Assembly: GCA_963666755.2 (NCBI GenBank)
Contig: CAXXGW010000008.1
Span: 186,001 to 250,000 of the forward strand
Origin: CAXXOK01 sp963666755
GTDB taxonomy: Bacteria; Bacillota; Clostridia; Christensenellales; Aristaeellaceae
Direction of reading: 5' to 3'
DNA length: 64,000 nt
Part shown: piece by piece, positions 29,250 to 39,452 of the stretch
How positions within the stretch are numbered: position 1 is the stretch's first letter
How the letters are laid out: each line of letters opens with the position of its first letter
Notes under the pieces: generated by a model
Told to the model about the DNA's origin: nothing
Database searches by the model: none
What the model saw: the letters and a program-made list of their open reading frames with translations, nothing else
Program-made: the position numbers and the translations under genes

Positions 29250-29334
29250 ACTCTTTTTTTAAACCGTCCGAACTTTCGTTCAAACCCACCGGCTGTCTGA
29301 CTTTCCGGCCCGCCACCGCAGCGGCGAGGCGCGG

Positions 29335-29363
29335 GTTATAGGCGCCCTGCCGGACCCCGTCAA
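29335..29363 (-). promoter_or_regulatory. rRNA operon promoter, distal
   Basis: TTGACG (29363-29358), 17 bases, TATAAC (29340-29335) on the minus strand, with AAAAAAGGCGG just upstream. It lies 31 bases after the SLC13 gene stop. The 28858-29394 stretch holds no gene, only this promoter array and the leader. Confidence 0.75.
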
Positions 29364-29394
29364 CCGCCTTTTTTCATGAATCCGCAAAGATTCG

Positions 29395-31221
29395 TCAAAA
29401 GGGAAACAGCAAGGGGACGGCCACCACGCTGAAGACCATGATCAATAGGGTGAAGGGCACACCGACCCGGACGAAGTCGCCGAAGCGGTAATTGCCGGGG
29501 CCGATCACCAAGGTGTTCACTGGCGACGATACCGGCGTCATGAAGGCGGCCGAGGCGGCCAGGGCGACAATCATGGCGAAGGGATAGGGCGACGCCCCCA
29601 GCGCCTGCGCCACCGCCAGGGCGACCGGCGCCATCAGTACCGCCGTGGCGGTGTTGGAGATGAACAGCCCGAACAAAGCCGTCACCGCGAACAATGCCGC
29701 CAGCACCGCATGGGGATTGGCCTGCCCCACCGTATCCAATAACAGTCCCGCCGCCAGATCGACGCCGCCGGTGCGTTGCAGCGCCAGCGAGAACGGCAGC
29801 ATGCCGACGATCAACACCAAGCTTTGCCAATGGATGGAATGATACGCCGCATTGAAATCGACGCAGCGGAACAGCCCCAGCAGCAAACAGCCGATCAGCG
29901 CCGCCTGGACGTTGGGTACCAGCCCCGACACCATCAGCCCGACCACCACCGCCAGGGCCAGCAGGGCATGGGGTGCCTGCGGCGCGGCGGGCACCACCTG
30001 ATCGATCTCGGCGGGCAGGTTGAGCACGATCAGCTCGCGCTTTTCCGTCTTGAGGCGGCGGATGGCTTTCCACGGCCCGATCAGCAGCAAGGTATCGCCC
30101 AGCCGCAGCTTGCGCTCCAATACGCTGCCGGGATGGGGGGAACCGCCCCGCTGCAAGCCGATCACATGCAGGCCGTATTCGGAACGGAAGCACGCCCCGG
30201 CCACCGTCTTGCCGATCAGCGACGAGGTCTGCGGCACCATGACCTCGACCATGCCGATTTCCTGACTGCGGTCCGAGAAATAGGTGCCGTTGAGCGGCAG
30301 GCGCTGCAGATGAAAGCGCTCGGCCACTTCGCGGATATCCACCGTGGGCGCGAACAGGTCCAGATACAGCACGTCGCCCGCCTGTAATATGGTGTGGGCA
30401 TTCGGGCTGGCGAAGCGTTCCCCCATCAGCGTCTCGTGCTCGATGGCGACAATGTTGACGCCCGAGGTGGCGCGCAGATCCAACTGGGCCAGCGTCTTGC
30501 CCACCAGCGGCGAGCGGGGCGTGACACACAGCCGGTACTCGCGCTCGGCCAATCCATAGAGCCGCACCCAATCGGCCAGACGCGGTCTGGTATGCCGGTG
30601 TTCCTTGTCGCCGCGCGACGACAGCCAGCGGCGGGCGAACATCATATAGAAGACGCCCAACACCAGGACCGGCACGCCGAACAGCGTGAAGGCGAAGAAG
30701 CCGAAGCCGTCCAGGCCGTGCCGCACCAGTTCGGCATGCACCACCAGATTGGGCGGCGTCGCCACCAGGGTCATCATGCCGCTGATCAACGCCGCGACAC
30801 TGAGCGGCATCATCAGACGGCCCGGCGCCAGCCCGGCATTCTGCGCCACCCGCAGCACCACCGGGATGAAGATGGCGACGACGCCGGTGGAACTCATCAC
30901 CGAACCGATGCCCGCGACACTGACCATCAGCAAGACCAGCAGTCGGGCCTCACTGGCCCCGGCCCGCGCGATCAGCCAGTCGCCCAGCCGCTGGGCGATG
31001 CCGGTGCGCACCAACCCCTCGCCGATCACGAACAGGGCAGCGATCAGCACCACCGCCGGGTCGCTGAACCCGGCCAGCGCCTCGTTCATGGTGATGATGC
31101 CGGACAGCGGCATGGCGACGATCATCAGCAGCGCCACCGCGTCCATGCGCGGGCGGTTGAGGGCGAACATGACGATGGCGGCGGCCAGGAAGGCCAGCAC
31201 AAGGGCGAGATCGGGTGTCAT
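29395..31221 (-). CDS. SLC13-family permease with two RCK C-terminal (TrkA-C) domains
   Basis: A 608-residue membrane transporter of the DASS/ArsB-like ion-transporter class. N-terminal helices (about 1-190) contain GIGSVMSSTGVVAIFIPV and LVATPPNLVVH, and C-terminal helices (about 400-605) contain LFISNTATAVLMAPVALA and PVSSPVNTLV, the two SNT-like substrate/Na+ sites. Two cytoplasmic TrkA-C domains (about 210-295 and 300-385) separate them. The likely substrate is sulfate or a dicarboxylate; the sequence does not decide. It is transcribed toward the rRNA promoters. Confidence 0.88.
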   Translation of the reverse strand: MTPDLALVLAFLAAAIVMFALNRPRMDAVALLMIVAMPLSGIITMNEALAGFSDPAVVLIAALFVIGEGLVRTGIAQRLGDWLIARAGASEARLLVLLMVSVAGIGSVMSSTGVVAIFIPVVLRVAQNAGLAPGRLMMPLSVAALISGMMTLVATPPNLVVHAELVRHGLDGFGFFAFTLFGVPVLVLGVFYMMFARRWLSSRGDKEHRHTRPRLADWVRLYGLAEREYRLCVTPRSPLVGKTLAQLDLRATSGVNIVAIEHETLMGERFASPNAHTILQAGDVLYLDLFAPTVDIREVAERFHLQRLPLNGTYFSDRSQEIGMVEVMVPQTSSLIGKTVAGACFRSEYGLHVIGLQRGGSPHPGSVLERKLRLGDTLLLIGPWKAIRRLKTEKRELIVLNLPAEIDQVVPAAPQAPHALLALAVVVGLMVSGLVPNVQAALIGCLLLGLFRCVDFNAAYHSIHWQSLVLIVGMLPFSLALQRTGGVDLAAGLLLDTVGQANPHAVLAALFAVTALFGLFISNTATAVLMAPVALAVAQALGASPYPFAMIVALAASAAFMTPVSSPVNTLVIGPGNYRFGDFVRVGVPFTLLIMVFSVVAVPLLFPF

Positions 31222-31286
31222 GGCGGCATAAGACCATAAAGCCCCCGCCCGCGGCTCTTAGGGAAGCTACGGATGGCGGGTAGGTC

Positions 31287-31302
31287 GTTCGGATTTCCGA
31301 AC
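31287..31302. promoter_or_regulatory. Upstream activator palindrome 1 (aspA-dctA)
   Basis: GTTCGGATTTCCGAAC is a perfect 16-base inverted repeat centred 111 bases upstream of the sigma-54 -24 element. Its half-site CGGA/TCCG matches the second palindrome at 31319-31334. It is probably bound by a sigma-54 activator such as the DctD-like protein encoded at 36956. Confidence 0.65.
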
Positions 31303-31318
31303 GGCTTTTGCCGCCCCT

Positions 31319-31334
31319 ATCCGAACTTTCGGAT
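31319..31334. promoter_or_regulatory. Upstream activator palindrome 2 (aspA-dctA)
   Basis: ATCCGAACTTTCGGAT is a perfect 16-base inverted repeat. Its centre is 32 bases from that of the first palindrome, about three helical turns, so two dimers would bind on the same DNA face. This is typical of sigma-54 enhancer sites. Confidence 0.65.
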
Positions 31335-31405
31335 GGAGCTTCCGCGAAGCCCGCTAAAATTCAATGAAATCAACGAGATAATTCCTGCCCGAAGGGGCGG
31401 GAAAG

Positions 31406-31420
31406 TGGCACGGCGGTTGC
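31406..31420 (+). promoter_or_regulatory. Sigma-54 (RpoN) promoter of aspA-dctA
   Basis: TGGCAC GGCGG TTGC matches the -24/-12 consensus TGGCAC-N5-TTGC at every conserved base. It lies 58 bases upstream of the aspA ATG and downstream of two palindromic activator sites. Confidence 0.88.
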
Positions 31421-31477
31421 GACCCATAAGCTCCGGGCCCGGCTGCGACCGGGCGAGGAAACGGGAGCGAACGATCC

Positions 31478-32914
31478 ATGAAGCCCACCAGCCGCGTCGA
31501 GAAACCCAACCACCGCATCGAGCATGATTTGCTGGGCGACCGCGAGGTCCCCGCTGACGTTTATTACGGCGTCCACACCCTGCGCGCCGTCGAGAACTTC
31601 CCGGTCACCGGCACCACCATCGCCCATTACCCCGATCTGCTGCGCGCCCTGGCGCAGATCAAGATGGCGGCCACCCGCGCCAATCATCAGCTGGGCCTGC
31701 TGGACGCCCGCCGCGCCGACGCCATCGTCGCCGCCTGCCGCGAGATCGAGGCAGGCAAGCTGCACGACCAGTTCGTCGTGGATGTGATCCAGGGTGGCGC
31801 CGGGACCTCGACCAACATGAACGCCAACGAGGTCATCGCCAACCGCGCCCTGGAAATCCTGGGCCACCAACGCGGCGAATATTCGCACCTGCATCCCAAC
31901 GAACACGTCAACATGAGCCAGTCCACCAACGACGTCTATCCGACGGCGCTGAAGCTGGCGACCTATGCGGGCATCTATGGTCTGGTGGATGCCATGGCCA
32001 CCCTGCGCGCCGCCTTCCAGCGCAAGGCCGACGAATTCGCCGACGTCATCAAGATGGGCCGCACCCAGTTGCAGGACGCGGTGCCCATGACGCTGGGCCA
32101 GGAATTCTCCACCTACGCCGTCATGCTGGCCGAGGACGAGGAGCGCCTGAAGGAAGCCGCCCTGCTGATCCGCGAAATCAACCTGGGCGCCACCGCCATC
32201 GGCACCGGCATTACCGCCCATCCCGGCTATGCCCCCCTGGTCTGCCGCCTGCTGGTCGAGATCAGCGGCGTGCCGGTGGTCACCTCGCCCAACCTGATCG
32301 AGGCGACCCAGGATTGCGGCAGCTTTGTTCAGCTCTCGGGCGTGCTGAAGCGGGTGGCGGTCAAGCTGTCCAAGACCTGCAACGATTTGCGTCTGCTGTC
32401 CAGCGGCCCGCGCGCCGGTCTGGGCGAGATCAACCTGCCCGCCCGTCAGGCCGGTTCCTCCATCATGCCGGGCAAGGTCAACCCGGTGATCCCCGAGGTC
32501 ATGAACCAGATCGCCTTCGAGGTCATCGGCAATGACATGACCGTGACCTTCGCCGCCGAGGCCGGTCAGCTTCAGTTGAACGCCTTCGAGCCGATCATCG
32601 CCCATTCGCTGTTCAAGAGCGTCACCCACCTGCGCAACGGCTGCCTGATCCTGGCCGAGCGGTGCGTGGACGGCATCACCGCCAACCGCGAGCGCCTGGA
32701 AGCCAGCGTCCGCAACTCCATCGGCATCGTCACCGCCCTGAACCCGATCATCGGCTACGCCAACGCCACCGAAGTCGCCGCCGAGGCCCACCGCACCGGC
32801 AAGAGCGTCGCCGAACTGGTCGAGGCCCACGGCCTGATGACCCGCGAGGCCCTGGACAAAGTGCTGCGCCCCGAGACCCTGACCCGCCCCAACACCCTCA
32901 AGGCGGCCGAGTGA
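31478..32914 (+). CDS. aspA: Aspartate ammonia-lyase
   Basis: A 478-residue fumarase/aspartase-superfamily enzyme that converts aspartate to fumarate and ammonia. It carries GSSIMPGKVNPVIPE, the superfamily signature with the catalytic serine loop, plus GAGTSTNMNANEVIANRALE and QSTNDVYPTALKLA. HPNEHVNMSQSTND favours aspartase over fumarase, and the dctA neighbour agrees. A sigma-54 promoter with activator sites stands upstream, and dctA follows 52 bases later, so import and catabolism are linked. Confidence 0.92.
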   Translation: MKPTSRVEKPNHRIEHDLLGDREVPADVYYGVHTLRAVENFPVTGTTIAHYPDLLRALAQIKMAATRANHQLGLLDARRADAIVAACREIEAGKLHDQFVVDVIQGGAGTSTNMNANEVIANRALEILGHQRGEYSHLHPNEHVNMSQSTNDVYPTALKLATYAGIYGLVDAMATLRAAFQRKADEFADVIKMGRTQLQDAVPMTLGQEFSTYAVMLAEDEERLKEAALLIREINLGATAIGTGITAHPGYAPLVCRLLVEISGVPVVTSPNLIEATQDCGSFVQLSGVLKRVAVKLSKTCNDLRLLSSGPRAGLGEINLPARQAGSSIMPGKVNPVIPEVMNQIAFEVIGNDMTVTFAAEAGQLQLNAFEPIIAHSLFKSVTHLRNGCLILAERCVDGITANRERLEASVRNSIGIVTALNPIIGYANATEVAAEAHRTGKSVAELVEAHGLMTREALDKVLRPETLTRPNTLKAAE

Positions 32915-32966
32915 CAATCATTGTTGCCCCGGCGGGACGCACCGCCTTGGGGGGAGGAGTAAAGCC

Positions 32967-34265
32967 ATGAAAATGAATAAGCAGACGACCTGGATCCTGG
33001 TCGCCATGGTGCTGGGCATCGCGGTCGGCTACGCCTGTAACGTCATGTCCGGCAGCGCCGGGGCGGCCAAGGAAATCGCCTCGTACTTCGCCATGGGCAC
33101 CGACATCTTCCTGCGCATGATCAAGATGATCATCGCGCCCTTGATCTTCTCGACCCTGGTGGCGGGCATGGCGGGCATGGGCGACGCCAAGACCGTGGGC
33201 CGCATCGGCGGCAAGGCCATCGGCTGGTTCCTGATGGCGTCGCTGGTGTCGCTGGGCCTGGGTCTGGTCTTCGCCAACCTGTTCCAGCCGGGCGCCAATG
33301 TCGGCGTGCCGCTGCCCGAGGTCACCGCGACCGCCGGTCTGAAGACCGCGTCGCTGAACCTCAAGGATTTCATGACCCATGTGTTCCCGCGCAACATCAT
33401 CGAAGCGATGGGCAACAACGAGATCCTGCAGATCCTGGTGTTCTCGGTGTTCTTCGGCCTGGCGCTCGGCAGCCTGCGCGACACCAAGGCCCGCACCCTG
33501 ACCGAAGCCATCGAAGGCGCCGTGCCGGTGATGCTGAAGGTCACCGACTACGTCATGCGTTTCGCGCCGTTCGGCGTGTTCGCCGCCGTCGCCAACGTGG
33601 TCACCGTCCAGGGCCTGGGCATCCTGCTGGTCTACGGCAAGTTCGTCGGCAGCTTCTATATCACCCTGGTGGTGCTGTGGACGGTGCTGATCGGCGCCGG
33701 TTTCGTGGTGCTGAAGAAGGACGTGTTCCGTCTGGTCAAGGAGGTGCGCCAGCCCATGCTGCTGGGCTTCTCGACCGCGTCGTCCGAGGCCGCCTATCCC
33801 CGCGTCATGGAAAAGCTGGAAGGCTTCGGCGTCAAAGAGCGGGTCATCGGCTTCGTGCTGCCGCTGGGCTATTCCTTCAACCTCGACGGATCGATGATCT
33901 ATACCGCCTTCGCCGCGCTGTTCGTGTCGCAGGCCTACGACATCCCGCTGAGCCTGGACCAGCAGATCATCATGCTGCTGGTGCTGATGGTGTCGTCCAA
34001 GGGCATCGCTGGCGTGCCGCGCTCGGCCCTGGTGGTGGTCGCCGCCGTGCTGCCCATGTTCCATCTGCCGGAAGCGGGCGTCTTGCTGATCATGGGCATC
34101 GACCACTTCCTTGACATGGGCCGTACCGCCACCAACGTGTTGGGCAACGCCATCGCCACCACCGTGGTCGCCAAGTGGGAAAACGCCCTCGGCGAGCCGG
34201 TGAGCGAATATGCCGAGGAAGACGAGGGCGAGGCGGAGCTTTCCCCCGCCACCGCCGCCGAGTAA
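32967..34265 (+). CDS. Dicarboxylate/amino acid:cation symporter (DctA/GltP family)
   Basis: A 432-residue DAACS transporter with eight helices and two re-entrant hairpins. Visible are STASSEAAYP (HP1), FNLDGSMIY (TM7), SSKGIAGVP (HP2) and DMGRTATNVLGNA (TM8). It should take up C4-dicarboxylates or aspartate with cations. Co-transcription with aspA and the DctB/DctD genes downstream favour a C4-dicarboxylate/aspartate substrate. AAGGAG-like GGGGAGGAG lies before the ATG. An intrinsic terminator follows. Confidence 0.9.
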   Translation: MKMNKQTTWILVAMVLGIAVGYACNVMSGSAGAAKEIASYFAMGTDIFLRMIKMIIAPLIFSTLVAGMAGMGDAKTVGRIGGKAIGWFLMASLVSLGLGLVFANLFQPGANVGVPLPEVTATAGLKTASLNLKDFMTHVFPRNIIEAMGNNEILQILVFSVFFGLALGSLRDTKARTLTEAIEGAVPVMLKVTDYVMRFAPFGVFAAVANVVTVQGLGILLVYGKFVGSFYITLVVLWTVLIGAGFVVLKKDVFRLVKEVRQPMLLGFSTASSEAAYPRVMEKLEGFGVKERVIGFVLPLGYSFNLDGSMIYTAFAALFVSQAYDIPLSLDQQIIMLLVLMVSSKGIAGVPRSALVVVAAVLPMFHLPEAGVLLIMGIDHFLDMGRTATNVLGNAIATTVVAKWENALGEPVSEYAEEDEGEAELSPATAAE

Positions 34266-34281
34266 TAGTGTGGTGATACCA

Positions 34282-34320
34282 GCCCGCCCGTGCGCCGTTG
34301 GAGCACGGGCGGGCATTTGC
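34282..34320 (+). terminator. Intrinsic terminator after dctA-like gene
   Basis: GCCCGCCCGTGC (34282-34293) pairs perfectly with GCACGGGCGGGC (34303-34314), then ATTTGCTTT. Confidence 0.8.
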
Positions 34321-34333
34321 TTTCAGGTGACCA

Positions 34334-35134
34334 ATGACCGTCGAGTGGCTTGCTTTCAGTTCCGACTGGCTGATCCTGGGCGCCGCCGCGTTCTTCGCGG
34401 GCATGGTGGACGCCGTGGTCGGCGGCGGCGGGCTGATCCAGATTCCCGTGCTGCTGTCGCAATTCCCCCAGACCGCCATCCCCACCCTGTTCGGCACCAA
34501 CAAGGTGGCCAGCATCGTCGGGACCTCGTCGGCCATGTGGAAATACGGCCGTGCCGTCACCATTCCATGGCGCATCGTCGGACCGGCTACCGCCGCCGCC
34601 CTGGTCGGCGCCTGGATGGGCGCGGCGCTGGTGGCGTGGCTGCCGCGCGACTGGATGCGGCCGCTGGTGCTGGTGCTGATGGTCGCCGCCGCGCTGTACA
34701 CCTTTCACAACAAGAATTTCGGCCACGTCGAAACCCACGAACCGCGCCCGTCCGATCCGTGGATGGGCGCGCTGGTCGGTCTGGTCATCGGCCTGTATGA
34801 CGGTTTCTTCGGTCCCGGCACCGGCAGCTTCCTGCTGTTCGCCTTCGTGCGGCTGTTCGGCATGGATTTCCTGCGCGCCACCGCCGGGGCCAAGGTGGTG
34901 AACGTCGCCACCAACCTGTCGGCCATCGCCTTGTTCGCCACCTCTGGCCCGGTGTTGTGGGCGGTGGGCCTGGGTATGGCGGTGTGCAATCTGGCGGGCG
35001 CCCAGGTCGGCACCCGCATGGCGCTGCGCAACGGCTCGGGCTTCATCCGCAAGGCCTTCCTGGTGGTGGTCGTGGTACTGATCGGCAAGCTGGCGCTGGA
35101 TGTGGCGCGGCCGTGGTTGCCCGGCCTGCTATGA
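34334..35134 (+). CDS. TauE/SafE (TSUP) family membrane permease
   Basis: A 266-residue permease with about eight helices in two repeats. FAGMVDAVVGGGGLIQIP and GLYDGFFGPGTGSFLLF are the paired TSUP motifs. The family moves sulfite, sulfonates or related organic anions; the substrate is not evident. It sits between the dctA terminator and the dctB-like gene. Confidence 0.88.
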   Translation: MTVEWLAFSSDWLILGAAAFFAGMVDAVVGGGGLIQIPVLLSQFPQTAIPTLFGTNKVASIVGTSSAMWKYGRAVTIPWRIVGPATAAALVGAWMGAALVAWLPRDWMRPLVLVLMVAAALYTFHNKNFGHVETHEPRPSDPWMGALVGLVIGLYDGFFGPGTGSFLLFAFVRLFGMDFLRATAGAKVVNVATNLSAIALFATSGPVLWAVGLGMAVCNLAGAQVGTRMALRNGSGFIRKAFLVVVVVLIGKLALDVARPWLPGLL

Positions 35135-35165
35135 TGGGGGTCTGTTCCCTGGTGTGAGTCTCTGG

Positions 35166-36955
35166 ATGCCGCTGCTCCGCCTTGTCCGCCGTTTCGGAAT
35201 CCTGCTGCCCGGCGTGGCCGCCCTGGCCCTGCTGTGCGGCATCCTGGGTTTTCGCGTCACCGAAGGCATGGGGCTGGCCGAGCTGAGCGCCACCGGTCAT
35301 CACCGGCTGGCGCTGTACGCCGCCAGCCTGGAACGGGAAATGGACAAATACGCCTATTTCCCGGCGACGGTGGGGCTGGAGCGCGACGTGGTGCGGCTGC
35401 TGGGCGATGGCGGCGATTATCTGGGGCACGCCGTCAATCTGTATCTGGAGCAGTTGAACAGCCGTGCGGGCACGCTGGCCATCTATGTGCTCGACATGAA
35501 CGGCCGGGTGGTGGCCACCAGCAACTGGAACCGCCCGGATTCCTATCTGGGCGACGACTACACCTACCGCCCCTATTTCACCGAGGCCCGCGCCGGACGC
35601 GCCGGACGTTTCTTCGGCATCGGCACCACGCGCAGCGAACCCGGCTATTACCTGTCATCGCCCCTGATGGCCGGAACCGAGCAGGTGGGCGTGGCGGTGG
35701 TCAAGGTCAGCCTGGAGCAGTTGGAGCAATCGTGGTCCACGGTCGAGGCACCGATCCTGGTCACCGACGAAAACGGCGTGGTGATCCTGGCTTCGGTACC
35801 GTCCTGGAAGTTCACCGCCCTGAAGCCGCTGGATGAGGCCCTGCGCCGCGACATCACCCGCACCTTGCAGTACAACGGCCGCGACCTGCCCTCGCTGGGA
35901 TTGGTGGCCATGCGCCGGGTCGAAGGCGACGCCGAGATGGTCAAGCTGGTGCGCGGTCCCGCGGGAAACGACGGCATGTTCCCGGTCAGCGGCTGGTTCC
36001 TGGCGCAATCCGAACCGCTGCGCGGCACCCATTGGCAATTGACCGTGCTGTCGCCGGTGCGGCAGGTCACCAGCATGGCCTGGACCCGCGCCGCCCTGGC
36101 CGCCGTCGGCAGCGCCTTCGTCTGCATCCTGCTGGTCACCTGGAACCTGCGCCGCCGCCACATGCGCGACCGCCTGCGGGCGCGCGAGGCGTTGCAGCGC
36201 GCCCATGACGAATTGGAACGCAAGGTCGAGGAACGCACCCTGTCGCTGCGCGCCGCCCAGGACGAACTCGTGCATACCGCCAAGCTGGCGGTAATCGGCC
36301 AATTGTCCGCCGGGCTGGCGCACGAGTTGAACCAGCCGCTGGCGGCCTTGCGCACCCTGTCGGGCAACGCGGTCAAATTCATGCAGCGCGGCGATTTGGA
36401 TTCCGCCCAGGGCAATCTGGACCGCATCGGCAGTCTGGTGGACGCCATGGGGCAATTGACCAGCCAGTTGAAATCCTTTGCCCGCAAATCCAGCGGCGCC
36501 ACCGGCCCGGTTCAGGTCCGCCGGGCGGTGGACAACGCGCTGTTCCTGCTGGAACGGCGCCTACGCGGCGCCAGAGTGTGCATCGACGTCGCCGACGACG
36601 CTGTGGCGTTGTGCGACGCCAACCGGCTGGAGCAGGTCCTGGTCAACCTGATCGGCAACGCCCTGGATGCCCTGGACGGCACCGCCGAGCCCCGGCTGGA
36701 CATCGCCGCCCGGCGTGAGGGCGACCGGGTGACGGTGACGGTGCGCGACAACGGCCCCGGTCTGGCCGAGGAGGCGTTGGCCCATCTGTTCGAACCGTTC
36801 TTCACCACCAAGGATTCGGGCAGCGGCCTGGGCCTAGGGCTCGCCATCTCGGCGGGCATCGTGCACGATTCCGGCGGCAGCCTGACCGGCGGCAATGCCG
36901 CACAGGGCGGCGCCCAATTCACCTTCGACCTTCCCGCCACGCCCGAGGACGCGCC

Positions 36956-36959
<4 letters not shown>
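35166..36959 (+). CDS. DctB-like sensor histidine kinase
   Basis: A 597-residue kinase. TM1 (about 10-30) and TM2 (about 310-330) flank a periplasmic double-Cache sensor with FFGIGTTRSEPGYYLS, as in DctB, which senses C4-dicarboxylates. A coiled-coil linker leads to HisKA (AHELNQPLAAL, with the phospho-accepting His) and HATPase_c (NLIGNALDAL, DNGPGL, GSGLGLGLAIS). The start could also be the GTG at 35154. The stop overlaps the response-regulator gene by 4 bases. Confidence 0.87.
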
Positions 36960-38290
<1,331 letters not shown>

Positions 38291-38339
38291 TTGGTCGGGA
38301 GCACCCTTTCGTGCTATGCCTTTCAGTATGAGGGGCACC

Positions 38340-39452
38340 ATGATCAGATTGGGGTGGATCGCGGCGGCGCCGGTGGCGCTGCTCATCGTTTCCGCGCCCT
38401 GCCGGGCGGCGGAACCGTTGTCGCTGCACCTGGGCGGCTACAGCAAATGGTGGGTGGTCGGCGTGTGGCAGACCTCCAACAAGCTGGACACCGGCAACGC
38501 CGACATCAAGGGCGATAACGAGGTTCATTTTCTGGGCCAGACCCGGCTGGACAACGGCCTGACACTCGGCATCCACACCGAGCTGGAGGCGGGCGGCGCC
38601 ACCGACCAGCAGAGCGACACCATCGACAAGGCCTATGTCTGGATCGAGGGTGGCTGGGGCAAGCTGCAATTGGGCAGCGACTACAACGCCGCCTCGCTGC
38701 TGCACGTGGCGGCGCCCGAGGCCGCCGGGTTGTGGAACGGCCCGTCCAACGGCGTGCTGTCGGATACGGTGGTGCCGCGTCCGGCGGCAGTGACCACCAT
38801 GTTCAGCGGCAACCAGACCGAGCTGGACCACGACGACAATGCCGAGAAGGCCCTGTATTTCACCCCATCGCTGGCGGGCGTGACCCTGGGCGTGTCCTAT
38901 ACCCCCAGCTCGCAATCCGAGGATAATCGCGGCGCCCCCTATGATTCCCAGTTCCTGGCCTTCGGCGCCATGGTGGAGCAACGGCTGGGCGGGATCGGGG
39001 TGACGGCGTCGCTGGGCTATGGCCGTGGCGTGCTGGATGCGCCGGGTGCCGCCACCCACGACAAGGTCCAGGCGCTGTCGGCGGGCCTGAACCTGAGTGC
39101 CGGACCGGTAACGCTGGGCGGTTCGGTGGGGGCCGAGCACCATTCCTATCCCGGTCGGGCAACCACAGCCTCCAGCATCGACCACAGCGGCCGCGCGTTC
39201 GACCTGGGCGCCATGGTCACCGATGGCCCGCTGTCGGTCAGCCTGGACCATTACCAATCGGCGGTGCGCGGTTCGGCCCTGCTGCCCGGCGACGACCGGG
39301 TGACCGTGACCCAGCTTTCGGCCAAACGCCTGCTGGGACCGGGTGTGGCGCTGATGGCGGCATTGGCCCATATCGCCTATGATGACGAGGCATCCTCTGC
39401 CGACAGCCGCGCCGGATACACGATCATGAGCGGATTGGGTTTATGGTTCTGA
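38340..39452 (+). CDS. Outer-membrane porin
   Basis: A 370-residue porin of the Gram-negative type. The start at 38340, after GAGGGG, gives a signal peptide ending in CRAAEP. Alternating beta-strand pattern, GRAQIGLD-like strands (LGQTRLDNGLTLGIHTELE), WGKLQLGSDY and a C-terminal aromatic (GLWF) are standard. It probably admits the small anions used by the neighbouring transporters (inference). The stop overlaps the diguanylate cyclase gene by 10 bases. Confidence 0.85.
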   Translation: MIRLGWIAAAPVALLIVSAPCRAAEPLSLHLGGYSKWWVVGVWQTSNKLDTGNADIKGDNEVHFLGQTRLDNGLTLGIHTELEAGGATDQQSDTIDKAYVWIEGGWGKLQLGSDYNAASLLHVAAPEAAGLWNGPSNGVLSDTVVPRPAAVTTMFSGNQTELDHDDNAEKALYFTPSLAGVTLGVSYTPSSQSEDNRGAPYDSQFLAFGAMVEQRLGGIGVTASLGYGRGVLDAPGAATHDKVQALSAGLNLSAGPVTLGGSVGAEHHSYPGRATTASSIDHSGRAFDLGAMVTDGPLSVSLDHYQSAVRGSALLPGDDRVTVTQLSAKRLLGPGVALMAALAHIAYDDEASSADSRAGYTIMSGLGLWF

